Of a stretch of 36,702 nt of DNA, positions 17,087 to 25,333 are shown piece after piece (the first letter of the stretch is position 1; every line of letters starts with the position of its first letter). The notes beneath the pieces were generated by a model that did not search any database, had not been told where the DNA came from, and saw only the letters and a list, made by a program, of their open reading frames with translations. The position numbers were made by a program, and so were the translations under genes. Origin of the DNA: an uncultured Flavobacteriales bacterium. GTDB taxonomy: Bacteria > Bacteroidota > Bacteroidia > Flavobacteriales_D > Sanyastnellaceae. Location: NCBI GenBank assembly GCA_938003665.1, contig CALKYI010000067.1, forward strand, positions 1 through 36,702, written 5' to 3'.

Positions 17087-17176
17087 TTACTTCTTCTTGT
17101 GACGATTTTTGCGCAATCGCTTCTTCCGCTTGTGGGTCGCCATCTTATGTCGCTTGCGTTTTTTACCGCTTGGCAT
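17087..17176 (-). CDS. Small basic AURKAIP1/COX24-domain protein, mS38/bS22-like
   Basis: A 29-residue protein beginning MPSGKKRKRHKMATHKRK, with 17 Lys/Arg and 3 His. It is a type of tiny protein annotated in Bacteroidota as AURKAIP1/COX24 domain protein; the domain is that of mitochondrial ribosomal protein mS38, and the arrangement of basic residues resembles mycobacterial bS22, which binds 16S rRNA in the small subunit. Its function here is therefore probably ribosomal, by family knowledge and analogy. It starts 11 bases after the TPR gene stop and precedes RNase G, inside the HU operon. Too short for most gene-finding length cut-offs. Confidence 0.85.
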   Translation of the reverse strand: MPSGKKRKRHKMATHKRKKRLRKNRHKKK

Positions 17177-17187
17177 GATAAAGGGGT

Positions 17188-17796
17188 TTATTCGTTTGTT
17201 CCGGCAGGTGTGCCGAATTCTAATCGTGTGATGAAGTCCTGTACGCGGTTGGCCACAACCGTGTCCGGTGCGTAAGGTAAGTATTCGTTGTAGCGAATCA
17301 GCGCCGCTTCCGTTTTGCCCATGGCTTCGTAGCAGCGGGCGGTAAAGAAGAGGCCGTTGGCATAGGTCGAATCTTCGCCCATGACGGTCTCAAAGCCCAC
17401 AACCGCACGGTCGTAGGCGCCTTCTTCCATGTCCAACATCGCCAATTGCCATGTGGCCTCAAGGTGACCTGGCTCCAAGGTGAGGGCCTCCGAGAAGCGC
17501 TCACGCGCCTTGTCCAGTTGGCCGCTTTGGATGCCGAAAATGCCGAGCCAAACCACCGCATCTACATTCGGCGGGTCGGATTCCGCGAGGGCGCGCAACG
17601 CAAGAATGCCCTCCATGGGGTTCTCACCGGACACCTTTTGTACGGCCGCTTCGACGGGATCATCCGTCGCAACCGCTTCTGTGGGCAGCGCTGTGAGCTG
17701 CTCCGCATCTGCGGACTTGCGCGGCAACCACAGCACGATGGCCACCAAGGCCACCCCCACTGCAATGGTCAAACCGATACCCGTCTGGCGATTCAT
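17188..17796 (-). CDS. Membrane-anchored tetratricopeptide-repeat protein
   Basis: A 202-residue protein with an N-terminal membrane anchor (about residues 5-24, GIGLTIAVGVALVAIVLWL) and at least three TPR-like helix pairs from about 60 on (for example AVVWLGIFGIQSGQLDKARE and ATWQLAMLDMEEGAYDRAVV), placing the repeats in the periplasm. It is a conserved companion of HU and RNase G in Flavobacteriia; its job is unknown. It starts 4 bases after the HU stop codon and is followed after 11 bases by the 29-residue basic protein. TPR domains usually mediate protein contacts, so an adaptor role in the envelope is possible. Confidence 0.85.
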   Translation of the reverse strand: MNRQTGIGLTIAVGVALVAIVLWLPRKSADAEQLTALPTEAVATDDPVEAAVQKVSGENPMEGILALRALAESDPPNVDAVVWLGIFGIQSGQLDKARERFSEALTLEPGHLEATWQLAMLDMEEGAYDRAVVGFETVMGEDSTYANGLFFTARCYEAMGKTEAALIRYNEYLPYAPDTVVANRVQDFITRLEFGTPAGTNE

Positions 17797-17800
17797 GGTC

Positions 17801-18091
17801 TTAGTCGACTTTGACTTGCGTCTTTACGTTCTCGACAAAATCCTTCGCTGGCTTGAACGAGGGAATGTTGTGCGCGGGGATCTGGATGGACTTTTTGGCC
17901 AAAATGTTTCGGCCCGTTTTGGCCGCACGCGTCTTGATGACAAAACTTCCGAAGCCGCGCAAGTACACATTTTCACCTCCTTCCAAACTATCACGTACTG
18001 AGCGCATGAACGCCTCTACCGTTGATTGAACGTCGTGTTTTTCCATACCGGTCTCCTCTGCAATCCGGTTTACGATATCCGCTTTGGTCAT
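17801..18091 (-). CDS. HU/IHF-family DNA-binding protein
   Basis: A 96-residue nucleoid protein that bends and compacts DNA as a dimer. It has the two N-terminal helices (MTKADIVNRIAEETG, then VQSTVEAFMRSVRDSL) and the beta-arm with the signature GFGSFVIKTRAAKTGRN and the tip IPAHNIPSFKP. Length and signature are standard. The ATG at 18091 was chosen; the open frame continues far upstream, but only this start matches the family. It is the first gene of a four-gene unit (TPR protein, mS38-like protein, RNase G) and has a roughly 54-base leader with a hairpin at its 5' end. Confidence 0.95.
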   Translation of the reverse strand: MTKADIVNRIAEETGMEKHDVQSTVEAFMRSVRDSLEGGENVYLRGFGSFVIKTRAAKTGRNILAKKSIQIPAHNIPSFKPAKDFVENVKTQVKVD

Positions 18092-18132
18092 CTTACTTCC
18101 TAGGTTTGTCTCTCTGTTACAACTGTGGTTAT

Positions 18133-18146
18133 CCCCAAAAAAGGGG
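18133..18146 (-). promoter_or_regulatory. Hairpin at the 5' end of the HU leader
   Basis: The minus strand reads CCCC-TTTTTT-GGGG, a four-pair stem with a U6 loop, located where the HU transcript should begin given the -7 element at 18149-18156. A 5'-terminal stem may protect the mRNA from decay. The stem is short, so significance is moderate. Confidence 0.4.
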
Positions 18147-18148
18147 TG

Positions 18149-18156
18149 CAAAAATA
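18149..18156 (-). promoter_or_regulatory. Candidate -7 promoter element of the HU operon
   Basis: TATTTTTG on the minus strand matches TAnnTTTG exactly; TTTCG about 18-19 bases upstream is a plausible -33 element. Predicted start of transcription is near 18145, giving a leader of about 54 bases to the HU ATG. Confidence 0.55.
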
Positions 18157-18184
18157 GGGCTATTCTGCTGAAAACGAAAGGGTG

Positions 18185-19294
18185 ATGCAAGAGAAATTGG
18201 AAGGCACGAACGCAGCCAATTGGGCGGAAGGGCGACGCGCGCTCATCGCGTGGTATGGAGCCAACCATCGAGCGCTGCCCTGGCGAGAAACGCCGCACCC
18301 CTACGCAGTGTGGCTCTGCGAAATCATTATGCAACAGACCCGCATTGACCAAGGGCTGAAGTACTGGAACACCTTCATCAACACATGGACCGATGTCCGC
18401 GCCCTCGCTGAAGCGCCGTTGGATGACGTCCTCAAGGCGTGGCAAGGACTTGGGTACTACAGCCGTGCGCGCAACCTTCACCGCGCGGCACAAACCATTG
18501 CGTTTGAACGTGGAGGTGTATTTCCGGAAACGGCAGCAGAATGGCGGACCATCCCTGGTGTGGGGCCTTACACAGCTGCCGCCATTGCATCCATCTGCTT
18601 CAACGAACCCGTGGCCGCCGTCGATGGCAACGTACTCCGCGTCATCAGCCGGTACCGAGACATCCAGGATCCCATCGACCGGCCCATTGGACGAAAACAG
18701 GTAGAGGCGTTTGCTGCAGAGTGGATCCATCCAACCGATGCCGGAACCCACAACCAAGCCGTGATGGAATTGGGCGCCCTCATTTGCAAGCCCACATCCC
18801 CTCGTTGTTCAGAGTGTCCACTCGAATCCACCTGCCTCAACGCCAAACCCGATTCCGGTGCCACACCGATTCCTCCTATCAAACAGGGCAAGACCAAAGT
18901 CAAATCAGTCCAGCTGGTATTTCATGTGGTCACCAACGGCTCCCACGTCTGGATGCATCAGCGCCCGGCGGCAGGAATTTGGGGCGGTCTGTGGGAATTT
19001 CCCTCCCAAGAATTGTCCCCCTCAGCGGAGCTCCCCAATCAGCTGCCTGTAGGGGTCAACCTCCCAGCTGCGGCCGTTGAAAGTCGAACTGTGTGGGGCC
19101 AGCCATTTGAACACATCCTGTCACACCGCCGACTTCAATGCCGGTTCATCGTTTGGCACATCAACGTCGAACCCACCCCCCAGCAAGGACAATGGATGCC
19201 ATGGGAAGTAGCAGAATCCAAAGCCCGACCTCGGGCGATTGATCGATGTTGGGAGGGTCTTGAAAAATCCTGCCTCGCATTGGACAATCGCTAG
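18185..19294 (+). CDS. mutY: A/G-specific adenine glycosylase MutY
   Basis: MutY removes adenine mispaired with 8-oxoguanine or guanine. The 369-residue protein has catalytic E46 (WLCEIIMQQT) and D147 (VAAVDGNVLR), spaced exactly as E37/D138 in E. coli, the helix-hairpin-helix IPGVGPYTA (about 123-131), and the iron-sulfur cysteines C201, C208, C211 and C217 (pattern C-x6-C-x2-C-x5-C). The C-terminal NUDIX-like domain that reads 8-oxoG covers about 230-365. The ATG at 18185 follows directly on a GTG that could add one residue. It is divergent from HU and 24 bases upstream of ssb. Confidence 0.96.
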   Translation: MQEKLEGTNAANWAEGRRALIAWYGANHRALPWRETPHPYAVWLCEIIMQQTRIDQGLKYWNTFINTWTDVRALAEAPLDDVLKAWQGLGYYSRARNLHRAAQTIAFERGGVFPETAAEWRTIPGVGPYTAAAIASICFNEPVAAVDGNVLRVISRYRDIQDPIDRPIGRKQVEAFAAEWIHPTDAGTHNQAVMELGALICKPTSPRCSECPLESTCLNAKPDSGATPIPPIKQGKTKVKSVQLVFHVVTNGSHVWMHQRPAAGIWGGLWEFPSQELSPSAELPNQLPVGVNLPAAAVESRTVWGQPFEHILSHRRLQCRFIVWHINVEPTPQQGQWMPWEVAESKARPRAIDRCWEGLEKSCLALDNR

Positions 19295-19306
19295 CACAGC
19301 GTGCGT

Positions 19307-19314
19307 TACTTTTG
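19307..19314 (+). promoter_or_regulatory. Candidate -7 promoter element of ssb
   Basis: TACTTTTG matches TAnnTTTG exactly and ends only 4 bases before the ssb ATG, so a transcript from it would be nearly leaderless. TTGG at 19280-19283 is a possible -33 element but is a few bases too far away. Confidence 0.45.
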
Positions 19315-19318
19315 AAGG

Positions 19319-19786
19319 ATGGCAGGAATTAATAAAGCAATCCTTGTAGGCAACCTGGGCAAGGACCCCGAAATGCGCTACACCCCGAATGGTGTGGCCG
19401 TTTGCTCATTCCCGATGGCAACGTCGGAGACGTACAAAGACCGCAACACCGGCGAACGCATCACACAAACTGAATGGCACAACATCGTCATTTGGCGAGG
19501 GATGGCAGAAACGGCAGAGAAATACCTGCGCAAGGGATCGCAGGTGTACATCGAGGGCAAAATCAAAACCCGCTCTTGGGAAGACCAACAAGGCCAAAAA
19601 CGCTACACCACAGAAATCGTCGCCGACGTGATGCAGTTGCTCGATCGCCCCAATTCATCGGGAGGTGCGGCTCAACCAACACAGGCGGCTGCTCAGCCCG
19701 CGCAACAAGCGCAACCTGTGGCGCAGACGCAACCTGCTGTTCCTGCAGAGCGGGGTCCCCACAGCGCGGACGACCTGCCCTTCTAA
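19319..19786 (+). CDS. ssb: Single-stranded DNA-binding protein
   Basis: A 155-residue SSB that coats single-stranded DNA in replication and repair. The OB fold occupies about 1-110 (INKAILVGNLGKDPEMRYT, WHNIVIWRGMAETAEKYL, KGSQVYIEGKIKTRSW), followed by a Gln/Ala/Pro-rich flexible linker (about 115-145) and the acidic tip ADDLPF that recruits partner proteins. It lies between mutY and gldE, as is common in Flavobacteriia. Complete, with nothing unusual in the domain. Confidence 0.97.
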   Translation: MAGINKAILVGNLGKDPEMRYTPNGVAVCSFPMATSETYKDRNTGERITQTEWHNIVIWRGMAETAEKYLRKGSQVYIEGKIKTRSWEDQQGQKRYTTEIVADVMQLLDRPNSSGGAAQPTQAAAQPAQQAQPVAQTQPAVPAERGPHSADDLPF

Positions 19787-19801
19787 CCGGAAAACGGATT
19801 C

Positions 19802-21154
19802 GTGGAGCCCGACTTATTTTCCATCCTTCTCGCCGTTGACGCGGGCGATGCCGCGACCTGGGTGCCCTTCCTCATCATCGCCGGATTGCTGTTGCTCAGT
19901 GCACTGGTATCGGGATCTGAGGTGGCGTTTTTCAGCTTGACACCCGCGGACATTCAAGAGCTGGAAACCGCGCGAGAAGCGGAACAATCCGCCGCGGCAG
20001 ATCGCGTCATTGACCTGCTCAAAAAACCCGACCCCGATCGGGCTCCCCGCCATTTGTTGGCGACCATCTTGGTCTTGAACAACCTGACCAACATCGTCAT
20101 CATCCTGCTCTCCACGGTGGCTATGGAACGGCTGTTTCCTGTCAATTCGCTGGAGCCGTGGGTGTACTGGACCCTGCACGTGGGTGCCGTGACGTTTCTC
20201 ATTGTTTTGTTCGGTGAAGTGGTTCCCAAGGTCTACGCCACCAACAACCGCTTACAATTCGCCCAATTCATGTCCGGGCCGCTCATCGTGGGACGGCAAG
20301 CCCTGGCACCGGTTTGGAAGCCACTCGTTCGACTTGGAAATTGGGTAAGCAAGGGCGTGGACGTGCCCAATGCCGACCTCTCGGCGTCCGACTTGGAGCA
20401 GGTGCTGCAATTGACAGCCGACGAAGACCGCACCGACGAGGAGCAGCGCATCCTTGAGGGCATCGCCGCCCTCGGCACCAAGGATGCCAAGCAAGTTATG
20501 ACCGCCCGGACCGACATGGAGTCCGTGAGTTCGGAAGAGCAATGGGAACAGCTCCGTGCCCAAATCGTCGAATCCGGCTACTCCCGCATCCCCGTTCACA
20601 GTGGGTCGCAGGATGAAATCGTCGGCATCCTCCACATCAAAGACCTGCTTCCTCATTTGACCGAATCGGATGTCGCCTGGATGGAGCTCATCCGCCCCGT
20701 TTACTTCGTCCCGGAAAACAAAAAGATCGACGACCTGATGCGCGAATTCCAGGAACGGAAAACGCACCTGGCCATCGTCGTGGACGAGTACGGGGGGACC
20801 AGCGGCATCATCACCCTAGAGGACATCATGGAAGAAATTGTCGGCGAGATCGCGGACGAATTCGATGCAGAAGAAATCGCTTATTCCCGGTTGGACGAAC
20901 GCACGTTCATCATTGAAGCCAAAACCGCACTCATCGACGTCTACCGCATTCTGGGCATTCCCGATGAACCATGGGAAGCTGCGAAAGGAGAGAGCGACAC
21001 CCTCGGTGGATTCATCACCGAACAAGCGGGCCGCATCTTGCGCAACGGTGAAGGCATGGCCTTCGAGGGCGTTGAAATGAAAATCGATGCCGCTACTCCA
21101 CGCAAGCTGCTGCGGGTCAAGCTCGTTCTTCCTGAAACCACCGCTGATGAGTAA
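19802..21154 (+). CDS. gldE: Gliding-motility-associated protein GldE (CNNM/CorC family)
   Basis: A 450-residue membrane protein: DUF21/CNNM transmembrane region (about 15-160, starting FLIIAGLLLLSALVSGSEVA), a CBS pair (about 205-335, with MTARTDMESV and AIVVDEYGGTSGIITLEDIM), and a C-terminal CorC/HlyC domain (about 345-445). The position directly before gldD, with an 8-base overlap, identifies it as GldE rather than a generic hemolysin-like protein. In F. johnsoniae GldE supports gliding together with GldD, but its molecular role (perhaps ion transport) is unsettled. The start is a GTG 15 bases after ssb. A second paralogue lies at 26195-27490. Confidence 0.92.
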   Translation: MEPDLFSILLAVDAGDAATWVPFLIIAGLLLLSALVSGSEVAFFSLTPADIQELETAREAEQSAAADRVIDLLKKPDPDRAPRHLLATILVLNNLTNIVIILLSTVAMERLFPVNSLEPWVYWTLHVGAVTFLIVLFGEVVPKVYATNNRLQFAQFMSGPLIVGRQALAPVWKPLVRLGNWVSKGVDVPNADLSASDLEQVLQLTADEDRTDEEQRILEGIAALGTKDAKQVMTARTDMESVSSEEQWEQLRAQIVESGYSRIPVHSGSQDEIVGILHIKDLLPHLTESDVAWMELIRPVYFVPENKKIDDLMREFQERKTHLAIVVDEYGGTSGIITLEDIMEEIVGEIADEFDAEEIAYSRLDERTFIIEAKTALIDVYRILGIPDEPWEAAKGESDTLGGFITEQAGRILRNGEGMAFEGVEMKIDAATPRKLLRVKLVLPETTADE

Positions 21155-21755
21155 GCTGTTCCGTTTCGGGTGCGTTTTGACCGTCGGGCTGATGGCGCTG
21201 GTCAGTTGCGACGATACGCCGGTCCCCAAACCACGGGGGTACCACCGAATTGAATTCCCAGCCTTCGAATACGCACCATATACGCACCCGTGTGGTGTCT
21301 CATTTGAAGTGCCCGTTTACAGCAAAATCGAGCGCATCGAACGCGGTGCTCCGGAAGCAGGTATTTGCTGGTTCAATTGCGCCGTTCCAAGGTTTTCCGC
21401 CAAACTCCATTGCACCTTGATGCCGGTATCCGATGAAGCACAATTCGCCTCGCTGCTTGAGGATGCGCATCAGATGGTGTTTTCCCATGAAATGAAGGCC
21501 GCGGGAATCCGTACTCAGCAGTTTGACTTTCCTGAGCGACACGTGAGTGGGGTGTTGTACAACTTGCAAGGCCCTGTGGCCAGCCCCATCCAATTTTTTG
21601 CCACGGACAGCACGACGCATTTCTTGCGCGGCAGCCTTTATTTCGACCACGCACCAAATCCCGATAGCCTCCAGCCCTCGCTCGCGCACATTCAACAGGA
21701 CATCGTCCACCTGATTGAGACGTTGGCGTGGACCGAATCAGCAACAGTACCATGA
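21147..21755 (+). CDS. gldD: Gliding motility lipoprotein GldD
   Basis: A 202-residue lipoprotein with a signal peptide ending in the lipobox LVSC (Cys21). The mature part has the family phrases PKPRGYHRIEFP, followed by a Tyr/Phe-rich stretch (AFEYAPYTHPCGVSFEVP) and a C-terminal SLYFDHAPNPDSL segment. GldD is required for gliding and, in some species, for type IX secretion. The ATG at 21147 overlaps gldE by 8 bases and the stop overlaps the coaX start as ATGA, so gldE, gldD and coaX are tightly coupled. Four cysteines in the mature protein (after Cys21) could form disulfides. Confidence 0.93.
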   Translation: MSKLFRFGCVLTVGLMALVSCDDTPVPKPRGYHRIEFPAFEYAPYTHPCGVSFEVPVYSKIERIERGAPEAGICWFNCAVPRFSAKLHCTLMPVSDEAQFASLLEDAHQMVFSHEMKAAGIRTQQFDFPERHVSGVLYNLQGPVASPIQFFATDSTTHFLRGSLYFDHAPNPDSLQPSLAHIQQDIVHLIETLAWTESATVP

Positions 21756-22504
21756 GCCGAGCATGCATCCTTGATTTTGGCAACACCCGAGTCAAATGGG
21801 CCCGGTTCGTCGACGGTGAATTTGCAGGCTTGTTGCAAGACGAGGCGGCGTGGGAATCATTGCAAGAGTGGAACGAAGACGCACAATGGCTCATTGCTGC
21901 CACCGGTCCCATGGCCGAGCAGTGGAGCGAATGGGTGGAGGCACTCAAGGCCAAGCAACCAGACAGCGTGGTGCACCTTGAAAGTGCTGAAGGTATTCCC
22001 TTCCCATCATCGTACCATTCGATGCAGACGTTGGGATTGGACCGCATTGCCAATGCGGCGGGGGCTGTGGCCGAAGACGCGCAAGCCGATTGGCTGATCA
22101 TCGATGCCGGTACGTGCATCACCGCTGACTTGCTGGAAGGGGGAACATTCTGCGGGGGGTCCATTGCCCCCGGCATCGATCTGCGGCTTCGCGCCATGTT
22201 CGCTGGGACGGCGAGTTTACCCTACCCAGAAGACTGGAGGGAACAAGCCGCCGGAGGGATTGGCTTGGACGTGGGAGACGACACAGTAGCATCACTCCTC
22301 GCTGGAGCGGTGGGGGGCGCACAGGCTGAATTGACCGAGCGCATTCGCCGGTTCCAAAACGAAATCCCTTCCATTCGCGTTGCATTAACCGGTGGAGATG
22401 CGAAATTCTTGCAACTCCAAGCGGACTTACCGACTTTTGCCGACCCAAACCTCACGTGGAAGGGCTATCTCCACTTGTTGAATCGCATGCTGAATCATGA
22501 CTAA
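21752..22504 (+). CDS. coaX: Type III pantothenate kinase
   Basis: CoaX phosphorylates pantothenate, the first step of coenzyme A synthesis, and needs a monovalent cation. The 250-residue protein has the phosphate-binding motif DFGNTRVK (8-15), GLDRIANAAGA (about 96-106), DAGTCITAD (about 117-125) and the GGSIAPGI segment, all typical of the ASKHA fold. The ATG at 21752 overlaps the gldD stop (ATGA). It overlaps the following outer-membrane protein gene by 8 bases. Standard for the family. Confidence 0.95.
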   Translation: MSRACILDFGNTRVKWARFVDGEFAGLLQDEAAWESLQEWNEDAQWLIAATGPMAEQWSEWVEALKAKQPDSVVHLESAEGIPFPSSYHSMQTLGLDRIANAAGAVAEDAQADWLIIDAGTCITADLLEGGTFCGGSIAPGIDLRLRAMFAGTASLPYPEDWREQAAGGIGLDVGDDTVASLLAGAVGGAQAELTERIRRFQNEIPSIRVALTGGDAKFLQLQADLPTFADPNLTWKGYLHLLNRMLNHD

Positions 22505-23921
22505 TCCCACCCCATCCAATGACCCGAAGTTCGGACGGCTGGCCCTAGCGGCCCTCGGGGTGGCGATGCTTTTCTCCATCGAGGGAACTGCTCAACAATC
22601 CGAGCTCTCGCCCTACTCGCGCTACGGTTTCGGATTGATTGGACAGCTGCAGCCTCCAGCATATGCAGGATTGGGCGGGATGGAAACCACCCTGCTCAAC
22701 GGCTACCAATTCCAGCCCAACAACCCGGCTTCGGCGACCTACCTCAACCAGACCACGTTCCAAGCCTCGGGCATCGGAAACCAAATGCAATTGAAGCAAG
22801 GCGATGCATCCGCCTCTGCGGCATTTGGCTCTCCCGGTCCCTTCGGCATCGTCATCAAACGCAACAACGGCAAAAACGCGCTCATCCTCAACCTGTCACC
22901 TTACAGCAATTCCGGATACACCATTTCCCGAAGCGACACCTATACTGGCATCGGATTGGCCAATGAGCGATACGAGGGCGATGGCGGGCTGAGTGCCCTG
23001 AACATTGGATGGGCCCGGGTCTTCAAAGGATCCAAGTTCGTACAGGCCGGTAGCGACAGCATTCGCATCCAAAGCAATGCCCTTCACATGGGTATTCAAA
23101 CGCATTACCTCTTTGGTCAAATCAGTCGAACCTCGACCCTCGACATCATCGACCCAACCTTCCTCGACCACCGCAACCGGTTCACGGCACAGCACCGCAG
23201 CGTTACCGTCAATGCTGGGATGGTGTACGACCAACTGCTGCACGTGCAGTACAACGACCGCGGCGATTTTGAGCAAAGCATTTCCCTGCGCATGGGCGGT
23301 GTCTTTACCCCGTCTACCAACCTGCACAGCTCGTTGGTGAGCATCGACGAGACGACCCAGACCCTGGGTGGCATTCCCGTCCCACTGGATACCGCTTTCT
23401 ACAGCGAGCGCCTTGACTACCGCGCACGGATGCCGCGTAGCCTCAGCTTCGGGAGCAGCCTCCACTTCGACCGTGGCGACGGGATGCGCATCGCAGCAGG
23501 AGTGGAATACAAAACGACAGCATGGGATCAAGTCGCGCCGGATTTTGCGCCAGAAATGCAATCCGATGGCGTCGAATGGATGGCCTCCGAATCCATGCAC
23601 CTCGGGCTCCAATTCAACCCCGGCAACCCCGAACAACGCCACCCAACGTGGGGCAAGGCGACATACCGGTTTGGCTTGAACCGCCAGCTTCAGCCCTATG
23701 CCGTGGATGGCCACCAGGTTCAAACCCAGGCCATCACCGGAGGTTTCACCCTGCCCTTGGTTGGAAGCCGTTCCCTGAGCCGATTGCATTTCGGCACGGA
23801 ACTTGGAGAACGTTCCACGCAAGCGGGTGCATTGGAGGAAACGTTCATCCGGTTTCACTTCGGCGTCTCCCTGATGCCCTTCTTCAAGAACAATTGGCTG
23901 ATACCAAGATTATATGATTGA
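22497..23921 (+). CDS. Outer-membrane beta-barrel protein, FadL/OmpP1-like
   Basis: A 474-residue exported protein with a signal peptide ending GTA|QQ after residue 32. The mature N-terminus SPYSRYGFGLIGQ and the phrase GGMETTLLNGYQFQPNNPAS are typical of Bacteroidota outer-membrane proteins related to the FadL/OmpP1 fold, in which NNPA marks the hatch region. The rest is a series of strand-like segments. The ligand is unknown; the protein may transport hydrophobic compounds or serve assembly of the envelope. It overlaps coaX by 8 bases, in a series that goes on to a secreted TPR protein and LptC. Confidence 0.85.
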   Translation: MTNPTPSNDPKFGRLALAALGVAMLFSIEGTAQQSELSPYSRYGFGLIGQLQPPAYAGLGGMETTLLNGYQFQPNNPASATYLNQTTFQASGIGNQMQLKQGDASASAAFGSPGPFGIVIKRNNGKNALILNLSPYSNSGYTISRSDTYTGIGLANERYEGDGGLSALNIGWARVFKGSKFVQAGSDSIRIQSNALHMGIQTHYLFGQISRTSTLDIIDPTFLDHRNRFTAQHRSVTVNAGMVYDQLLHVQYNDRGDFEQSISLRMGGVFTPSTNLHSSLVSIDETTQTLGGIPVPLDTAFYSERLDYRARMPRSLSFGSSLHFDRGDGMRIAAGVEYKTTAWDQVAPDFAPEMQSDGVEWMASESMHLGLQFNPGNPEQRHPTWGKATYRFGLNRQLQPYAVDGHQVQTQAITGGFTLPLVGSRSLSRLHFGTELGERSTQAGALEETFIRFHFGVSLMPFFKNNWLIPRLYD

Positions 23922-23934
23922 AAAAACCAACACC

Positions 23935-25314
23935 ATGAAATTGATCGTTCGCGGAATTTTAGCATTGCTGATTTTGGCGCCCGCGTTGGCTAGCGCTCAA
24001 GACCGCTATGGAGAGACAGAGGAACAACAAATCCTGTGCAAGGAAGCCATCAGCGTTTACGTCAGCTACAAAAAGCAGAAGAACTACGATGAAGCCTACA
24101 TCCAATGGAAAAAGGCGTGCGACGTGTGTCCTCCAACAGCACGTGAGGGCATGTACAGCGATGGTGTCCGCTTCTTGAAAAACGAACTCAAAAAGACGGA
24201 AGACGAAGCGCGCATCCAAGCGATCCAGGACAGCATTTTCCTGTTGTACGACCAGCGCATGGAGCTGTTCCCGAGCACGAGTAAGCGACCAAACAACCGT
24301 TGCCAAATCTTGGCGCGCAAAGCATCTGACTACTATCGCATCAACAAAAAAGCCGGAGCGGCCGAGGCGAACGCCATGTTCAAAGAGAGCATTGACTGCT
24401 TGGGCGCCGCTTCTTCACCAGCGACCTTGAGCACCTACTACGTCACTTCTTTCTATGCCATGAAAGCCATGGAGGGAGATACGGCACAAGCGAAATTGGG
24501 CGAAATGCTGACCGAGTACCTCACCCTGATGGATTACATCGACACCAGCATCGCGAAAGTCGACTCCTCTGATACCAAAACACTGGGCAAGTACGAGAAG
24601 GCCAAGGGCAACATCGACGAAGTGTTCATTGCCATTGCCAAGTGCGAGGACATGGTGCCCGTCTTGAGCGAAAAGGTCGCCGCAGACTCCGCCAACTTTG
24701 ATTTGAAGAAAAAGGTGTTGCGGCTCCTGAACCAGAAGGATTGCACCGACAACGACCTGTATCTGCCCGTTGCCATCGACGTCCACAACCAGACCCCCAG
24801 CCACCCCTCTGCCTACGCCATCGGTAACGAGCAAGCCAAGGTGGAGAACTTTGCAGAAGCGTTCGCATACATGGAAGAAGCCGTGGAACTCTGCGTGGAT
24901 TGTGCTGAACTGGAGTCGTACCTCTTGAAAGCAGGGAAGATCGCTTCGTTCTTGGGCAAATCCAGCACGGCGCGTTCGTACGCCCAGAAAGTACTCGCTA
25001 ACAATCCGGAAAGTGCCGAGGCCTACATGCTCATCGGCGATGCCATTGCCGGCGCAGCCAAGCAATGCGATGACGGCGCCTTGGGCAGCCGCTTGGCCTA
25101 CTTGCGTGCCTGCGATTACTACAGCATGGCAATCAGCCGAGGCGACGAAGACATCAAAGCCACAGCGCAGAAAAAACTCAACGCGAACAGCAAACAGTTC
25201 CCTAGCGTTGATGAGATTTTCGCGGTGGGCAAGTCCACGGGAGACGCCATCACCATTCCATCCATTGGCGGATGTCCATGTGCAGGCGAATCAACCACCA
25301 TTCGCGTGCGCTAA
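23935..25314 (+). CDS. Secreted tetratricopeptide-repeat protein
   Basis: A 459-residue exported protein, signal peptide ending ASA|QD after residue 21, then TPR-like helix pairs to the C-terminus (for example KKQKNYDEAYIQWKKACDVC and GKSSTARSYAQKVLANNPES). Several CxxC pairs (CDVC near residue 53, CVDC near 317, a terminal CPC) are unusual for a TPR protein and could bind a metal or form disulfides. I chose the ATG at 23935 because it gives a compact signal peptide; an ATG at 23914 overlaps the previous stop and adds seven residues. No specific function is recognised; position suggests an envelope role. Confidence 0.85.
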   Translation: MKLIVRGILALLILAPALASAQDRYGETEEQQILCKEAISVYVSYKKQKNYDEAYIQWKKACDVCPPTAREGMYSDGVRFLKNELKKTEDEARIQAIQDSIFLLYDQRMELFPSTSKRPNNRCQILARKASDYYRINKKAGAAEANAMFKESIDCLGAASSPATLSTYYVTSFYAMKAMEGDTAQAKLGEMLTEYLTLMDYIDTSIAKVDSSDTKTLGKYEKAKGNIDEVFIAIAKCEDMVPVLSEKVAADSANFDLKKKVLRLLNQKDCTDNDLYLPVAIDVHNQTPSHPSAYAIGNEQAKVENFAEAFAYMEEAVELCVDCAELESYLLKAGKIASFLGKSSTARSYAQKVLANNPESAEAYMLIGDAIAGAAKQCDDGALGSRLAYLRACDYYSMAISRGDEDIKATAQKKLNANSKQFPSVDEIFAVGKSTGDAITIPSIGGCPCAGESTTIRVR

Positions 25315-25333
25315 ACACGCTGATTGACCGGAC

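Noticed and set aside
18125..18136. DnaA-box-like sequence TTATCCCCA near the HU promoter
   Set aside because: A single imperfect match without a cluster or AT-rich region; no sign of an origin.
18092..18757. In-frame N-terminal extension of the HU protein to 318 residues
   Set aside because: HU proteins are about 90-100 residues; the extension lies antisense to mutY, and the promoter and leader at 18092-18156 fit the short start.
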